Positions 14,977 through 21,332 of a stretch of DNA of 21,332 bases are shown piece by piece; position 1 is the stretch's first letter; each line of letters starts with the position of its first letter. The stretch is from an uncultured Rhodospirillaceae bacterium (GTDB taxonomy: Bacteria > Pseudomonadota > Alphaproteobacteria > Rhodospirillales > Magnetospirillaceae), in the NCBI GenBank assembly GCA_937887565.1, contig CALABS010000037.1, positions 1 through 21,332 on the forward strand, given 5' to 3'. Below the pieces are notes generated by a model, which made no database searches, was not told where the DNA came from, and saw nothing but the letters and a program-made list of their open reading frames with translations. Position numbers and translations under genes: made by a program.

Positions 14977-15977
14977 TGCCGCATCGCCAGATCGTGACAC
15001 CGCCGCCGGCCGCCCTGGACCGCAACCTCGCCCTGGAAGTGGTGCGGGTCACCGAGGCCAGCGCCCTGGCCGCCGCCCGCTGGATCGGACGCGGCGACGA
15101 GAAAGCCGCCGACGAGTCCGCCTCGGCCGCCATGCGCCAGGCGCTCAACAGCCTGGTCATGGATGGCGTGGTGGTCAACGGCCAGAGCGACGACGAGGCC
15201 GTGCCGCTGCACACCGGCGAGAAGGTTGGCACCGGCCAGGGCCCCAAGGTCGATATCGTGCTCACCGCGCTGGAAGGCGCCACCATCTGCGCCAAGGGCA
15301 GCCACAACGCCCTGTCGGTGGTGGCGCTGACCGAGGAAGGGTCGTTCCTGCACGTGCCCGACTCGGTCTACATGGAGAAGATCGCGGTGGGCGGCGGCCT
15401 GCCGGCCGGGGTGGTCGACCTCGATTCGACCCCCGAGGAGAACCTGGCCCGCGTCGCCCAGGCCAAGGGCCTGGACGTCACCGACCTGACCGTCTGCGTG
15501 CTGGACCGCCCGCGCCACACCGAGTTGATTGGCCGCCTCTACGACGCCGGCGCCCGCGTGGTGCTGATCGACGACGGCGACGTGTCGGGCGCCATCGCCA
15601 CCGGCCTGGCCCAGACCGGTATCGACCTCTACATGGGTTCGGGCGGCGCCGCCCAGGGCGTTCTGGCCGCCGCCGGGCTGAAATGCCTGGGCGGCCAGTT
15701 CCAGGGCCGCATGATCCTCCGCTCGGAGTCCGACCGCGCCCGCTGCCGCGCCTCGGGGCTGGATTGCGGCCGGCGGTTCGACATCGAGGACATGGTCAAG
15801 GGCGAGGTGATGTTCGCCGCCAGCGGCATCACCGACGGCCACGTGCTGGACGGCGTGTGCACCCGCGGCAACCGCGGCATCAGCCACTCGCTGGTGATGC
15901 GGTCGCTGACCGGAACCATACGCTATCTCACCGTCCACCACGACTTCGCCAAGAGCGCCCCCGTCGAACACCGTTAG
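14976..15977 (+). CDS. glpX: GlpX family (class II fructose-1,6-bisphosphatase-like) protein with altered metal site
   Basis: By family this would dephosphorylate fructose-1,6-bisphosphate in gluconeogenesis. The 333 residues cover the whole family length with clear signatures: RVTEASALAAARWIGRGDE, GEKVGTGQGPKVDI, VYMEKIAVG (131-139), DRPRH, LIDDGDV and ASGITDG. The active site is not canonical. Aligned with E. coli GlpX, D46 (D33), D73 (D61) and E100 (E88) are kept. Q70 stands at E57, T97 at D85 (LTALEG in place of DPIEG) and Q227 at E213 (GGAAQG in place of GGAPEG). Three of five acidic metal ligands are thus gone, so FBPase activity is doubtful. The ATG overlaps the hom stop (TGATG). The reading frame is intact, so the protein itself is probably retained. 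Confidence 0.9.
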   Translation: MPHRQIVTPPPAALDRNLALEVVRVTEASALAAARWIGRGDEKAADESASAAMRQALNSLVMDGVVVNGQSDDEAVPLHTGEKVGTGQGPKVDIVLTALEGATICAKGSHNALSVVALTEEGSFLHVPDSVYMEKIAVGGGLPAGVVDLDSTPEENLARVAQAKGLDVTDLTVCVLDRPRHTELIGRLYDAGARVVLIDDGDVSGAIATGLAQTGIDLYMGSGGAAQGVLAAAGLKCLGGQFQGRMILRSESDRARCRASGLDCGRRFDIEDMVKGEVMFAASGITDGHVLDGVCTRGNRGISHSLVMRSLTGTIRYLTVHHDFAKSAPVEHR

Positions 15978-15987
15978 CCGAGCACGG

Positions 15988-17787
15988 ATGAGCATCGTCG
16001 CCGCCCCGTCCCCGACCGCCTCCGCCACCGCCTTCCTGGGCGTCGAACGGTCGCTGACCGGGCGGCGGTGGCAGGCGCGGCTGGGCGACGAGCGCCTGGC
16101 GCTGACCCTGTCGCAGCGCCTGGCATTGCCCGAGGTGGTCGGCCGGGTGCTGGCGGCGCGCGGCATCGGGCTTGACGACGCCGAGGTGTTCCTCAACCCG
16201 ACGCTTCGCGACCTGCTGCCCGATCCCAGCCACCTCAGGGACATGGACGCCGCCGCCGACCGGCTGGCGCGGGCGGTGATGGCCGGCGAAACCATCGGCG
16301 TGTTCGGCGACTACGACGTCGACGGCGCCACCTCGTCGGCGCTGCTGAGGAACTTCCTGGTCGCCGCCGGTGCCACCGTGCGGGTCCACATCCCCGACCG
16401 CATCGCCGAGGGCTACGGCCCCAACGCCCCCGCCCTGCTGCGCCTGAGGGCCGAGGGGGTGACGGTGGTGGTCACCGTCGATTGCGGCACCACCGCCTTC
16501 GAGCCGCTGGAGGCCGCCGCCGAGGCCGGCCTCGACGTCATCGTCGTCGACCACCACGAGGGCGAGGCCCGCCAGCCCCGCGCCCTGGCGGTGGTCAACC
16601 CCAACCGCATCGACGAGGACAGCCCCCACGGCCACATGGCCGCCGTGGGCGTGGCCTTCCTGCTGGCGGTCGCCGTCAACCGGGGGCTCAAGGCGGCCGG
16701 CTGGTACGGCACCCGCCCCGCCCCCGACCTGCTGCGCTGGCTGGATCTGGTGGCGCTGGGCACGGTCTGCGACGTGGTGCCGCTTCGGGGCGTCAACCGC
16801 GCCCTGGTGACCCAGGGGCTCAAGGTGATGGGGCGGCGCTCCAGCGTCGGGCTGTCGGCGCTGGCCGACGTGGCCGGGGTCAAGGAACGCCCCGACGCCT
16901 ATCACCTGGGCTATGTGCTGGGCCCCCGCGTCAATGCCGGCGGCCGCGTCGGCGAGGCCGAGCTGGGCACCCGCCTGCTGTCCACCGACGATCCGGTCGA
17001 GGCCATGGAGATCGCCCGCCTGCTCGACAGCTACAATAAGGACCGCCAGGAGATCGAGGCCGCCGTGCTGCTGGAGGCCATCGAGCAGGTGGAATCCCGT
17101 CCCGACGACGGCCTGCCGCTGTTGGTGGCGGCCGGCGACGGCTGGCACCCCGGCGTCATCGGCATCGTCGCCGGAAGGCTCAAGGAGCGGTATGGCCGCC
17201 CGGCCTGCGTGATCGCCTTCGACGGCACCGTCGGCAAGGGCTCCGGTCGCTCGGTGGCCGGACTCGACCTCGGCGCCGCCGTCATCGCCGCCCGCCAGGC
17301 CGGCCTGCTCGCGGCCGGCGGCGGCCATGCCATGGCGGCCGGGTTCACGGTGGAGCGCGCCCGCCTGGGCGAGTTCCGCGCCTTCGTCGCCGAGCGCCTG
17401 CACGCCCAGCTCAGCGGCGAGTTGGTGCCGCTCCTCGAACTGGACGGCGCCGTCGACTGCGCCGGCTGCGGCCTCGATCTGGTGGAGACCCTGGAGCAGC
17501 TGGGCCCGTTCGGCTCGGGCAATCCTGAGCCTCGCTTCGCCGTGGTCGCCGCCCGGGTGATCAAGTCGGACGTGGTGGGCTCGGGCCACGTCCGCCTCAT
17601 CCTGGCGGGTGCCGGCGGCCAGCGCCTCAAGGCCATCGCCTTCCGCGCCGCCGACAGCGAGATCGGCCACGCGCTGCTGGCCAGCCAGGGGCGGAGCTTC
17701 CACCTGGCCGGGACGCTGCGCGCCGACACCTGGCAAGGCAACACCAGCGTCCAGTTGATCGTCGACGACGCCGCCTTCGCGCGCTGA
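15988..17787 (+). CDS. recJ: Single-stranded-DNA-specific exonuclease RecJ
   Basis: RecJ degrades single-stranded DNA 5' to 3' in RecF-pathway recombination, mismatch repair and base-excision repair. The 599-residue protein has the DHH-family motifs in order: GDYDVDGATS (107-116), TVDCGTTAFE (163-172), VDHHEGE (187-193) and LGTVCDVVPL (257-266). RVNAGGRVG (314-322) and the DHHA1 motif GGGHAMAAGF (444-453) follow. A C-terminal OB-like domain follows GPFGSGNPEPRF. It begins 11 bases after the glpX stop codon and is the last protein gene of the operon. tRNA-Glu follows 69 bases later on the same strand. Confidence 0.97.
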   Translation: MSIVAAPSPTASATAFLGVERSLTGRRWQARLGDERLALTLSQRLALPEVVGRVLAARGIGLDDAEVFLNPTLRDLLPDPSHLRDMDAAADRLARAVMAGETIGVFGDYDVDGATSSALLRNFLVAAGATVRVHIPDRIAEGYGPNAPALLRLRAEGVTVVVTVDCGTTAFEPLEAAAEAGLDVIVVDHHEGEARQPRALAVVNPNRIDEDSPHGHMAAVGVAFLLAVAVNRGLKAAGWYGTRPAPDLLRWLDLVALGTVCDVVPLRGVNRALVTQGLKVMGRRSSVGLSALADVAGVKERPDAYHLGYVLGPRVNAGGRVGEAELGTRLLSTDDPVEAMEIARLLDSYNKDRQEIEAAVLLEAIEQVESRPDDGLPLLVAAGDGWHPGVIGIVAGRLKERYGRPACVIAFDGTVGKGSGRSVAGLDLGAAVIAARQAGLLAAGGGHAMAAGFTVERARLGEFRAFVAERLHAQLSGELVPLLELDGAVDCAGCGLDLVETLEQLGPFGSGNPEPRFAVVAARVIKSDVVGSGHVRLILAGAGGQRLKAIAFRAADSEIGHALLASQGRSFHLAGTLRADTWQGNTSVQLIVDDAAFAR

Positions 17788-17807
17788 CCAGCGGTCGCTG
17801 ACAACGC

Positions 17808-17836
17808 TTGACCTCGCGCCCCCAAGCCGCTATCTA
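17808..17836 (+). promoter_or_regulatory. Predicted promoter of tRNA-Glu
   Basis: TTGACC (17808-17813) and TATCTA (17831-17836) are separated by exactly 17 bases, and the mature tRNA begins 20 bases after the -10 box. This gives the tRNA its own transcription start in the short gap after recJ. Confidence 0.6.
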
Positions 17837-17855
17837 GTCGCCCTCGCCTCGACAC

Positions 17856-17931
17856 GTCCCCATCGTCTAGAGGCCTAGGACACCGCCCTTTCACGGCGGC
17901 GACAGGGGTTCGAATCCCCTTGGGGACGCCA
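17856..17931 (+). tRNA. tRNA-Glu (anticodon TTC), CCA encoded
   Basis: GTCCCCA (17856-17862) pairs with TGGGGAC (17921-17927), followed by G and an encoded CCA. The anticodon stem CCGCC/GGCGG holds the loop CTTTCAC, giving anticodon TTC. The T arm contains GGTTCGAATCC. Its 3' end faces the lysozyme/integrase-remnant region. Confidence 0.96.
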
Positions 17932-17968
17932 TCCACCCAAAGGCAACCGGCATCCAACTGTCTCCGCC

Positions 17969-18000
17969 GCGGCGGGGAGAACTGGTGTCCTCCCCGCCGC
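17969..18000. terminator. Strong hairpin between convergent tRNA-Glu and lysozyme gene
   Basis: GCGGCGGGGAG (17969-17979) pairs perfectly over 11 bases with CTCCCCGCCGC (17990-18000) around a 10-base loop. It separates two convergent transcription units, so a bidirectional stop is likely. No T-run follows on either strand, so it is not a classical intrinsic terminator. Confidence 0.45.
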
Positions 18001-18005
18001 CTCCG

Positions 18006-19922
18006 TCACGCCAGCATGCCCAGGGCCCGTCCGTAGCGCCGGGTGACCTCGTCGGCGTCCTCGCTCTTGAGCACCGTGCCGAAGGCCTCGGTGGTCTTGG
18101 GGCCGATCCAGTTGTCCACCTTCAATGGCGGCTGGTCGTCCGGCTTGAGGGCGTTAAGGGCCTCCTGCAACACACCGGCCTCGACCTTGGGCGCCTTGGT
18201 GTCGGTGGGAGCGCGGAACAGTGACCCGAAGATATTGTGGGTCTTGTCCTCAAGCCCCTCGGGAGAGCCGCTCTTCTGGGCGTTGCGGGCGAACTGGTTG
18301 AAGCGGCCTAGCGCCAGCCCCTCCTCGACCCTGGTCGGACCCAGCCGTGCCGTGGCGTGCTTCATCGCGAAGTCGGTCTGCGGGCCATACTTGCCGTCCT
18401 CCTCCACCGGTCCCAGCTTGGTGTAGGGACCGTAGGCGGGCGAGCGCTGGCCCAGCGGGTTGGCCTGATTGACGAGGTTGAGGCCCTGCTGCAACGCCTT
18501 GACGGCGTTGGTAGTGCCATCGGTCTGCGCCGCGTCGGCCACCTTCTGCCCCAGCCGGCTGGTGGCCTGCCACAGGTCCTCCCCCTGCGGGGTGGTGTGC
18601 GGCGAAGGCTTCTCTGGAATCGGGCGGATCGGATGGGGTTCGATCGGCTTACCGCCATCGGTCTGCTGCGGGTCGTCGCCGTAAATGCCGACATGCCAGT
18701 CCTGCACCTTCTCGTAGGCGTGGGCCTTGAGCGGATCCCCGGACCGCCAGCCGCGATAGTCGCCCTGGGCATGGTGGATCAGGTCCATCATCTCGGGCTG
18801 GGTCAGGGTTTCGGTCCTCTTCAGCATGGCCGACTGCCCCTTGTTGGTCACCGGGGTGGCGGCCATCTCCTGCATCTGCGTCACCCGCGGGTCGGCCGGC
18901 GTGGCGGGGGCTTCGGCCGCCTTGGCCGCGGCATCATCAACGGTCTGCGGCAGGGCCGGGGGTCCCAGCGGATGGTTTGGCTCGGCCGCGGCGGCGGAGT
19001 GGATGCCGAAAATGTCCGAGGCCAGTGTCCCGGCAGTATCGCCGATGTCGTGCACCACCTCGGCCACCTTGTCCCAGGGGCTGTCTTCGGCACCGGCCGC
19101 CTTGGCCCTGGCGGCGTCCTCGGGGGTGAGGAACGCCCCCTTGTCGTGCGTCGCGGCCTCGCCGCTCGGCTTCGGCTGGCCCGGACCCTGACCCGGCGAC
19201 TTCGGATCCTTGCCGTCGCCCTTGGCCTGGGCGGCGTTCTCCGGAGTCTGATGCGTCTTGTAGACGTCGGGCAGCTTGGGGTGGTCCCGGAAGGAGTCGG
19301 CGATGTCGCGACAGGCCTCGTGGCTGTTCTCGTCGATGCCGCGGAACGCCGCCCGGTTGCGGCGCAGCCGGTCGAAGTTGCGGACCTTGTAGGTCGATCC
19401 CAGGATCTTACCGCCAGCGAAATCGCTCTGCTTGGCCATCTTCTCACCGTCGCCGGCCTTGATAGCGTCCTTCAAACTGGTATAGCTGGACAGGCTGCCG
19501 TTGGCGTAATGCACGTCCAGTACAGCCGTCTTCTGGCCGTCGGTCAGCTTGTCCCAGTCCGCATCGCCGATTTCACCCTTGATCTTGGTGATCCGGCTTT
19601 CGATCTCGCCGTCGAGCTTGGTGTCGATCTCGGAATCCGGCAGTGTGAACTTCTTGCGATCGTCATCGCTATTGACCTTAGCCGTCGCCATCTTGCTGAG
19701 GCGGTCGAACTCCTTTTCCTTCTCCTCCTTGGTGGCGTCACGCATCGCGCCGGTCTTGGCGTCCTTGACCTGGAGCTTCAGGGCACTGAACGTGTCCTTG
19801 CTATCGACATTGAAGCCGACCCCCACGGTCAGATAGCCGTTGGTATCCTTATAAGGGCTGCTTTCGACGCCTTCGCTGAGCTTGATGTGCTTGCGCATGC
19901 GCTGTTTGAGGGTATCATCCAT
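18006..19922 (-). CDS. Multidomain protein with N-terminal T4-type lysozyme (GH24) domain
   Basis: The catalytic domain should cleave peptidoglycan between MurNAc and GlcNAc. In the 638-residue protein, residues 12-38 align with T4 lysozyme. E17 (LSEG), D26 (YKDTNGY) and T32 (LTVGVGF) have exactly the 9- and 6-residue spacing of E11, D20 and T26. The lysozyme-like part extends to about residue 195. A low-complexity Gln/Pro/Ala/Asp region follows (about 220-345), then an unrecognised segment (365-415, QPEMMDLIHHAQGDYRGW). Two C-terminal units resemble peptidoglycan-binding repeats: ALQQGLNLV with DGKYGPQTDFA, and LQEALNAL with WIGPKTTEAF. There is no signal peptide or membrane helix. AGGAGA precedes the ATG at 19922. 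Upstream in-frame codons lack support. Phage-derived lysin or secreted effector are both possible. Confidence 0.8.
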   Translation of the reverse strand: MDDTLKQRMRKHIKLSEGVESSPYKDTNGYLTVGVGFNVDSKDTFSALKLQVKDAKTGAMRDATKEEKEKEFDRLSKMATAKVNSDDDRKKFTLPDSEIDTKLDGEIESRITKIKGEIGDADWDKLTDGQKTAVLDVHYANGSLSSYTSLKDAIKAGDGEKMAKQSDFAGGKILGSTYKVRNFDRLRRNRAAFRGIDENSHEACRDIADSFRDHPKLPDVYKTHQTPENAAQAKGDGKDPKSPGQGPGQPKPSGEAATHDKGAFLTPEDAARAKAAGAEDSPWDKVAEVVHDIGDTAGTLASDIFGIHSAAAAEPNHPLGPPALPQTVDDAAAKAAEAPATPADPRVTQMQEMAATPVTNKGQSAMLKRTETLTQPEMMDLIHHAQGDYRGWRSGDPLKAHAYEKVQDWHVGIYGDDPQQTDGGKPIEPHPIRPIPEKPSPHTTPQGEDLWQATSRLGQKVADAAQTDGTTNAVKALQQGLNLVNQANPLGQRSPAYGPYTKLGPVEEDGKYGPQTDFAMKHATARLGPTRVEEGLALGRFNQFARNAQKSGSPEGLEDKTHNIFGSLFRAPTDTKAPKVEAGVLQEALNALKPDDQPPLKVDNWIGPKTTEAFGTVLKSEDADEVTRRYGRALGMLA

Positions 19923-19975
19923 GAGAATTCTCCTGTTTCTATAGTGTGCAGATGATGCGATTGCTCGCGCTGTCG

Positions 19976-19999
19976 GGGTGATGATGGAAACCATCACCC
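19976..19999. repeat. Inverted repeat in the divergent intergenic region
   Basis: GGGTGATG (19976-19983) and CATCACCC (19992-19999) form a perfect 8-base inverted repeat with an 8-base spacer. It lies 54-77 bases upstream of the lysozyme start, where an operator would be expected. It could also be an RNA hairpin in the leader of either gene. Confidence 0.4.
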
Positions 20000-20058
20000 T
20001 GGTTCGCCCCACCGTTTGCGTTTTGTTGGATTCCAGGCCAGGGGAGCGAACACTGGCC

Positions 20059-20085
20059 GCCGATCCCGGACAATACCGGGGCGGC
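20059..20085. repeat. Hairpin upstream of the exported-protein gene
   Basis: GCCG and CCCGG (20059-20069) pair with CCGGG and CGGC (20076-20085) around the loop ACAATA, with a small internal bulge. It lies about 75-100 bases before the ATG at 20160. Its role is unknown; it may be a leader hairpin or attenuator. Confidence 0.3.
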
Positions 20086-20159
20086 AACGTTTCAACGGGC
20101 CGTGGGCCGCACTGTGAGAATGGGGTGTGGGGCGCAGCCCCGGTGGTGTGGAGAAAGCC

Positions 20160-20840
20160 ATGTCCAGAGCTGGCGTGAACACGGCGTCAGTCGCTCCCTT
20201 CTCCCGCCACATGCCGTGGCACGTGAGCGGAAGGTTATGGATTCTGGTGCTGCTGGTGGCGCTGGTCTCAGGTAAGCCGGCGACGGCGGACGAGGACGAT
20301 GCCCGGTGGTCGCTGCCCGAGGCGGAGCAGACGGCGGTGCGGTGGGATGCGATCAGCGGCTATTGGGCCGACGATCAGGGGGATGAATTCGTGTTCACCC
20401 GCCGCGAAGGCATTCTTCAGGCCAAGCGTTGGAAGGATGGTGAGGTTACCACCATGGCCGGTCGTTGGCGCCTTATCCGCCGTCTTCATCCGTACGAAGC
20501 TCTCGAGGTGATCGCCGTCGTGACGGATGAGCAATGGTGCTTTCCCTCCCTTCCGCCTAGCCTGATGGGGGAAAAGCACAACCTTTACCGCGAGGTTTCC
20601 ATCTGGCAAAAGGGAGAAAACGAGTATCTGAAAGCCGATCTCGCCACACGTATAGATCCTCCGGCCGACGCCATGACAGCGGACGTCGGACCGATGGTGC
20701 AGGCGCTAAAAAAATACAGTCAGCATGGGGTCACCAAGGACGAAGGTCCCTGGCGTCGTGTCCGCGCGGAAGATGTTCCTCAATGGTTCCGCGATCTGAT
20801 CGCCCAAGACCTCATCGCTCAGCCGCGATGCATTCCGTAG
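20160..20840 (+). CDS. Hypothetical exported protein
   Basis: From the ATG at 20160, preceded by GGAG seven bases upstream, this is a 226-residue protein. A Sec signal follows an unusually long N-region: the hydrophobic core LWILVLLVALVSG is followed by a likely cleavage after KPATA, giving a mature start DEDDARWSLPE. The ATG at 20211 (MPWHVSGRLW) would give a more normal signal peptide. The mature part is soluble, Trp-rich (SGYWADDQGDEFVF, MAGRWRLIRRLHP) and has two cysteines, compatible with a small beta-rich periplasmic domain. I recognise no family. It is divergent from the lysozyme gene with 237 bases between the starts. A role as partner or inhibitor of the lysozyme is possible but speculative. 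Confidence 0.6.
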   Translation: MSRAGVNTASVAPFSRHMPWHVSGRLWILVLLVALVSGKPATADEDDARWSLPEAEQTAVRWDAISGYWADDQGDEFVFTRREGILQAKRWKDGEVTTMAGRWRLIRRLHPYEALEVIAVVTDEQWCFPSLPPSLMGEKHNLYREVSIWQKGENEYLKADLATRIDPPADAMTADVGPMVQALKKYSQHGVTKDEGPWRRVRAEDVPQWFRDLIAQDLIAQPRCIP

Positions 20841-20875
20841 CGTTGGGGCAGCAACAACGCCTGCTTGCTTTTTTT
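20840..20875 (+). terminator. Weak terminator-like hairpin with T-run
   Basis: GCGTTG (20840-20845) can pair with CAACGC (20855-20860), or AGCAA (20850-20854) with TTGCT (20865-20869). A run of seven Ts at 20869-20875 follows. It lies directly after the stop codon of the exported-protein gene. Confidence 0.4.
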
Positions 20876-21155
20876 CAGACACACATCCGCGGCAGGCACA
20901 GCGTCCGAAACGCGCACCAGCTTCCAGGGACAATTCGCGTGTTGGTGGAAGCAACTTACCAGGAACAGGCAATGCCGTCAATGCCATTTTGTTCTGTCTG
21001 CCGCTGTCCGTTAACCTGTTGATTTTTCAGGAGAGAGGGTTGGACGGGAGTTACCTTTGGTACGCCATTTCTCCGCATCGCGTTGAAACTAAACGGCTTT
21101 TCGAAGCCAGATGCTCCCGTGTGATACACGCTTGTGATACACACGGGAACGCCAG
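20876..21155. other. Gene-poor intergenic stretch
   Basis: No convincing gene was found on either strand. Short frames exist but none has a recognisable motif, a ribosome-binding site or core-like codon use. The only structure seen is the repeat cluster at 21116-21147, directly before the integrase remnant. The base composition is lower in GC than the core, consistent with decayed or acquired DNA. Confidence 0.5.
21116..21147. repeat. Paired GTGATACAC repeats inside an inverted repeat
   Basis: GTGATACAC occurs at 21121-21129 and 21134-21142, a 13-base period. The pair is framed by CCCGTGTG (21116-21123) and CACACGGG (21140-21147), which are inverted repeats of each other. It ends eight bases before the integrase start at 21156, so it may be an operator or a recombination-protein binding site. 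Confidence 0.45.
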
Positions 21156-21332
21156 ATGGCGGCGCCATTCCTGATCAGACGACGGGCTGGGTGGTATCTG
21201 CGGATCCGCATCCCGGCACAACTCGCGCCGCTGTTCGGCAGCCATTTGACCCGCACCCTGGAAACCCGCGATTATGGGCTAGAGCACTTTCCTCTCAGTC
21301 ACGGTCATAGCCGGCAGCAGCGAAGTAATTGA
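21156..21332 (+). pseudogene. N-terminal remnant of a tyrosine-type integrase (DUF6538-like)
   Basis: The frame runs from the ATG at 21156 to a TGA that is the last codon of the window, giving only 58 residues. Residues 5-42 read FLIRRRAGWYLRIRIPAQLA and then PLFGSHLTRTLETRDYG. This matches the N-terminal DUF6538 segment of many phage-type integrases (a Tyr/Phe-rich start, R-x-R-x-P, then R-S/T-L-x-T-R-D). From residue 43 the frame changes to unrelated sequence (LEHFPLSHGHSRQQRSN). The core-binding and catalytic domains are absent, so the gene is truncated here, or interrupted by an insertion or deletion around 21284. Whether the rest continues beyond the window cannot be seen. Confidence 0.5.

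Noticed and set aside
15928..17736. 602-codon minus-strand frame opposite recJ
   Set aside because: It is an antisense shadow; RecJ has all DHH/DHHA1 motifs in the plus-strand frame.
18357..19955. 532-codon plus-strand frame opposite the lysozyme gene
   Set aside because: It is Leu/Val/Gly-rich without any recognisable motif, while the minus-strand frame has the lysozyme triad and a good ribosome-binding site.
21121..21142. Start of a CRISPR array or iteron array
   Set aside because: There are only two 9-base repeats with a four-base gap. No further copies exist in the window and there are no cas or rep genes.
20956..21168. Minus-strand 70-codon frame next to the integrase remnant
   Set aside because: It has no ribosome-binding site, motif or neighbour support, and it runs through the repeat cluster.

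Overview
The window looks like chromosome of a GC-rich alphaproteobacterium. The closest fit is a Rhodospirillales / Magnetospirillum-like organism. This rests on codon use with G/C in nearly every third position across the core, the ppx-rlmE pair, the run aminotransferase-hom-glpX-recJ, and a soluble two-PAS chemoreceptor beside cheW. The taxon is an inference from gene content; no marker gene such as 16S is present.

Three blocks can be told apart. (1) Positions 1-4.3 kb are accessory DNA, lower in GC and with poorer reading frames. It holds the tail of what may be a type I restriction specificity subunit, a minus-strand operon of a DUF6471 XRE-like protein plus membrane proteins that look frameshifted, an IS1595-type transposase divergent from that operon, a four-helix membrane protein, a DUF2513 protein and a coiled-coil/winged-helix-like hypothetical protein. 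The block ends at the 3' end of tRNA-Gln(CTG). (2) Positions 4.4-17.9 kb are ordinary core genome: ppx and rlmE; a short host-attachment-family gene; guaB with a clear promoter and terminator; a minus-strand cheW-chemoreceptor pair; an RsmB-type rRNA methyltransferase; then a tightly packed operon of aminotransferase, homoserine dehydrogenase, GlpX-family protein and RecJ, ending at tRNA-Glu(TTC). (3) Positions 18-21.3 kb are accessory again: a 638-residue protein with a T4-lysozyme-like catalytic domain, a divergent gene for an exported protein of unknown function, a 315-base gene-poor stretch, and the N-terminal stub of a tyrosine-type integrase at the window edge. The 3' ends of both tRNA genes point outward into the accessory blocks, as expected if tRNA genes served as integration sites.

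The points most worth a second look are: (a) the GlpX-family protein, which keeps the fold signatures but has lost three of the five acidic residues that bind metal in E. coli GlpX; (b) a symmetric divergent promoter between the DUF6471 gene and the transposase, with AG(A/T)TATCATATCT palindromes over both -10 boxes; (c) the C-terminal GWKEF pentapeptide on a chemoreceptor without membrane segments; and (d) the multidomain lysozyme without a signal peptide next to an exported protein. No CRISPR array, rRNA or replication origin was seen.
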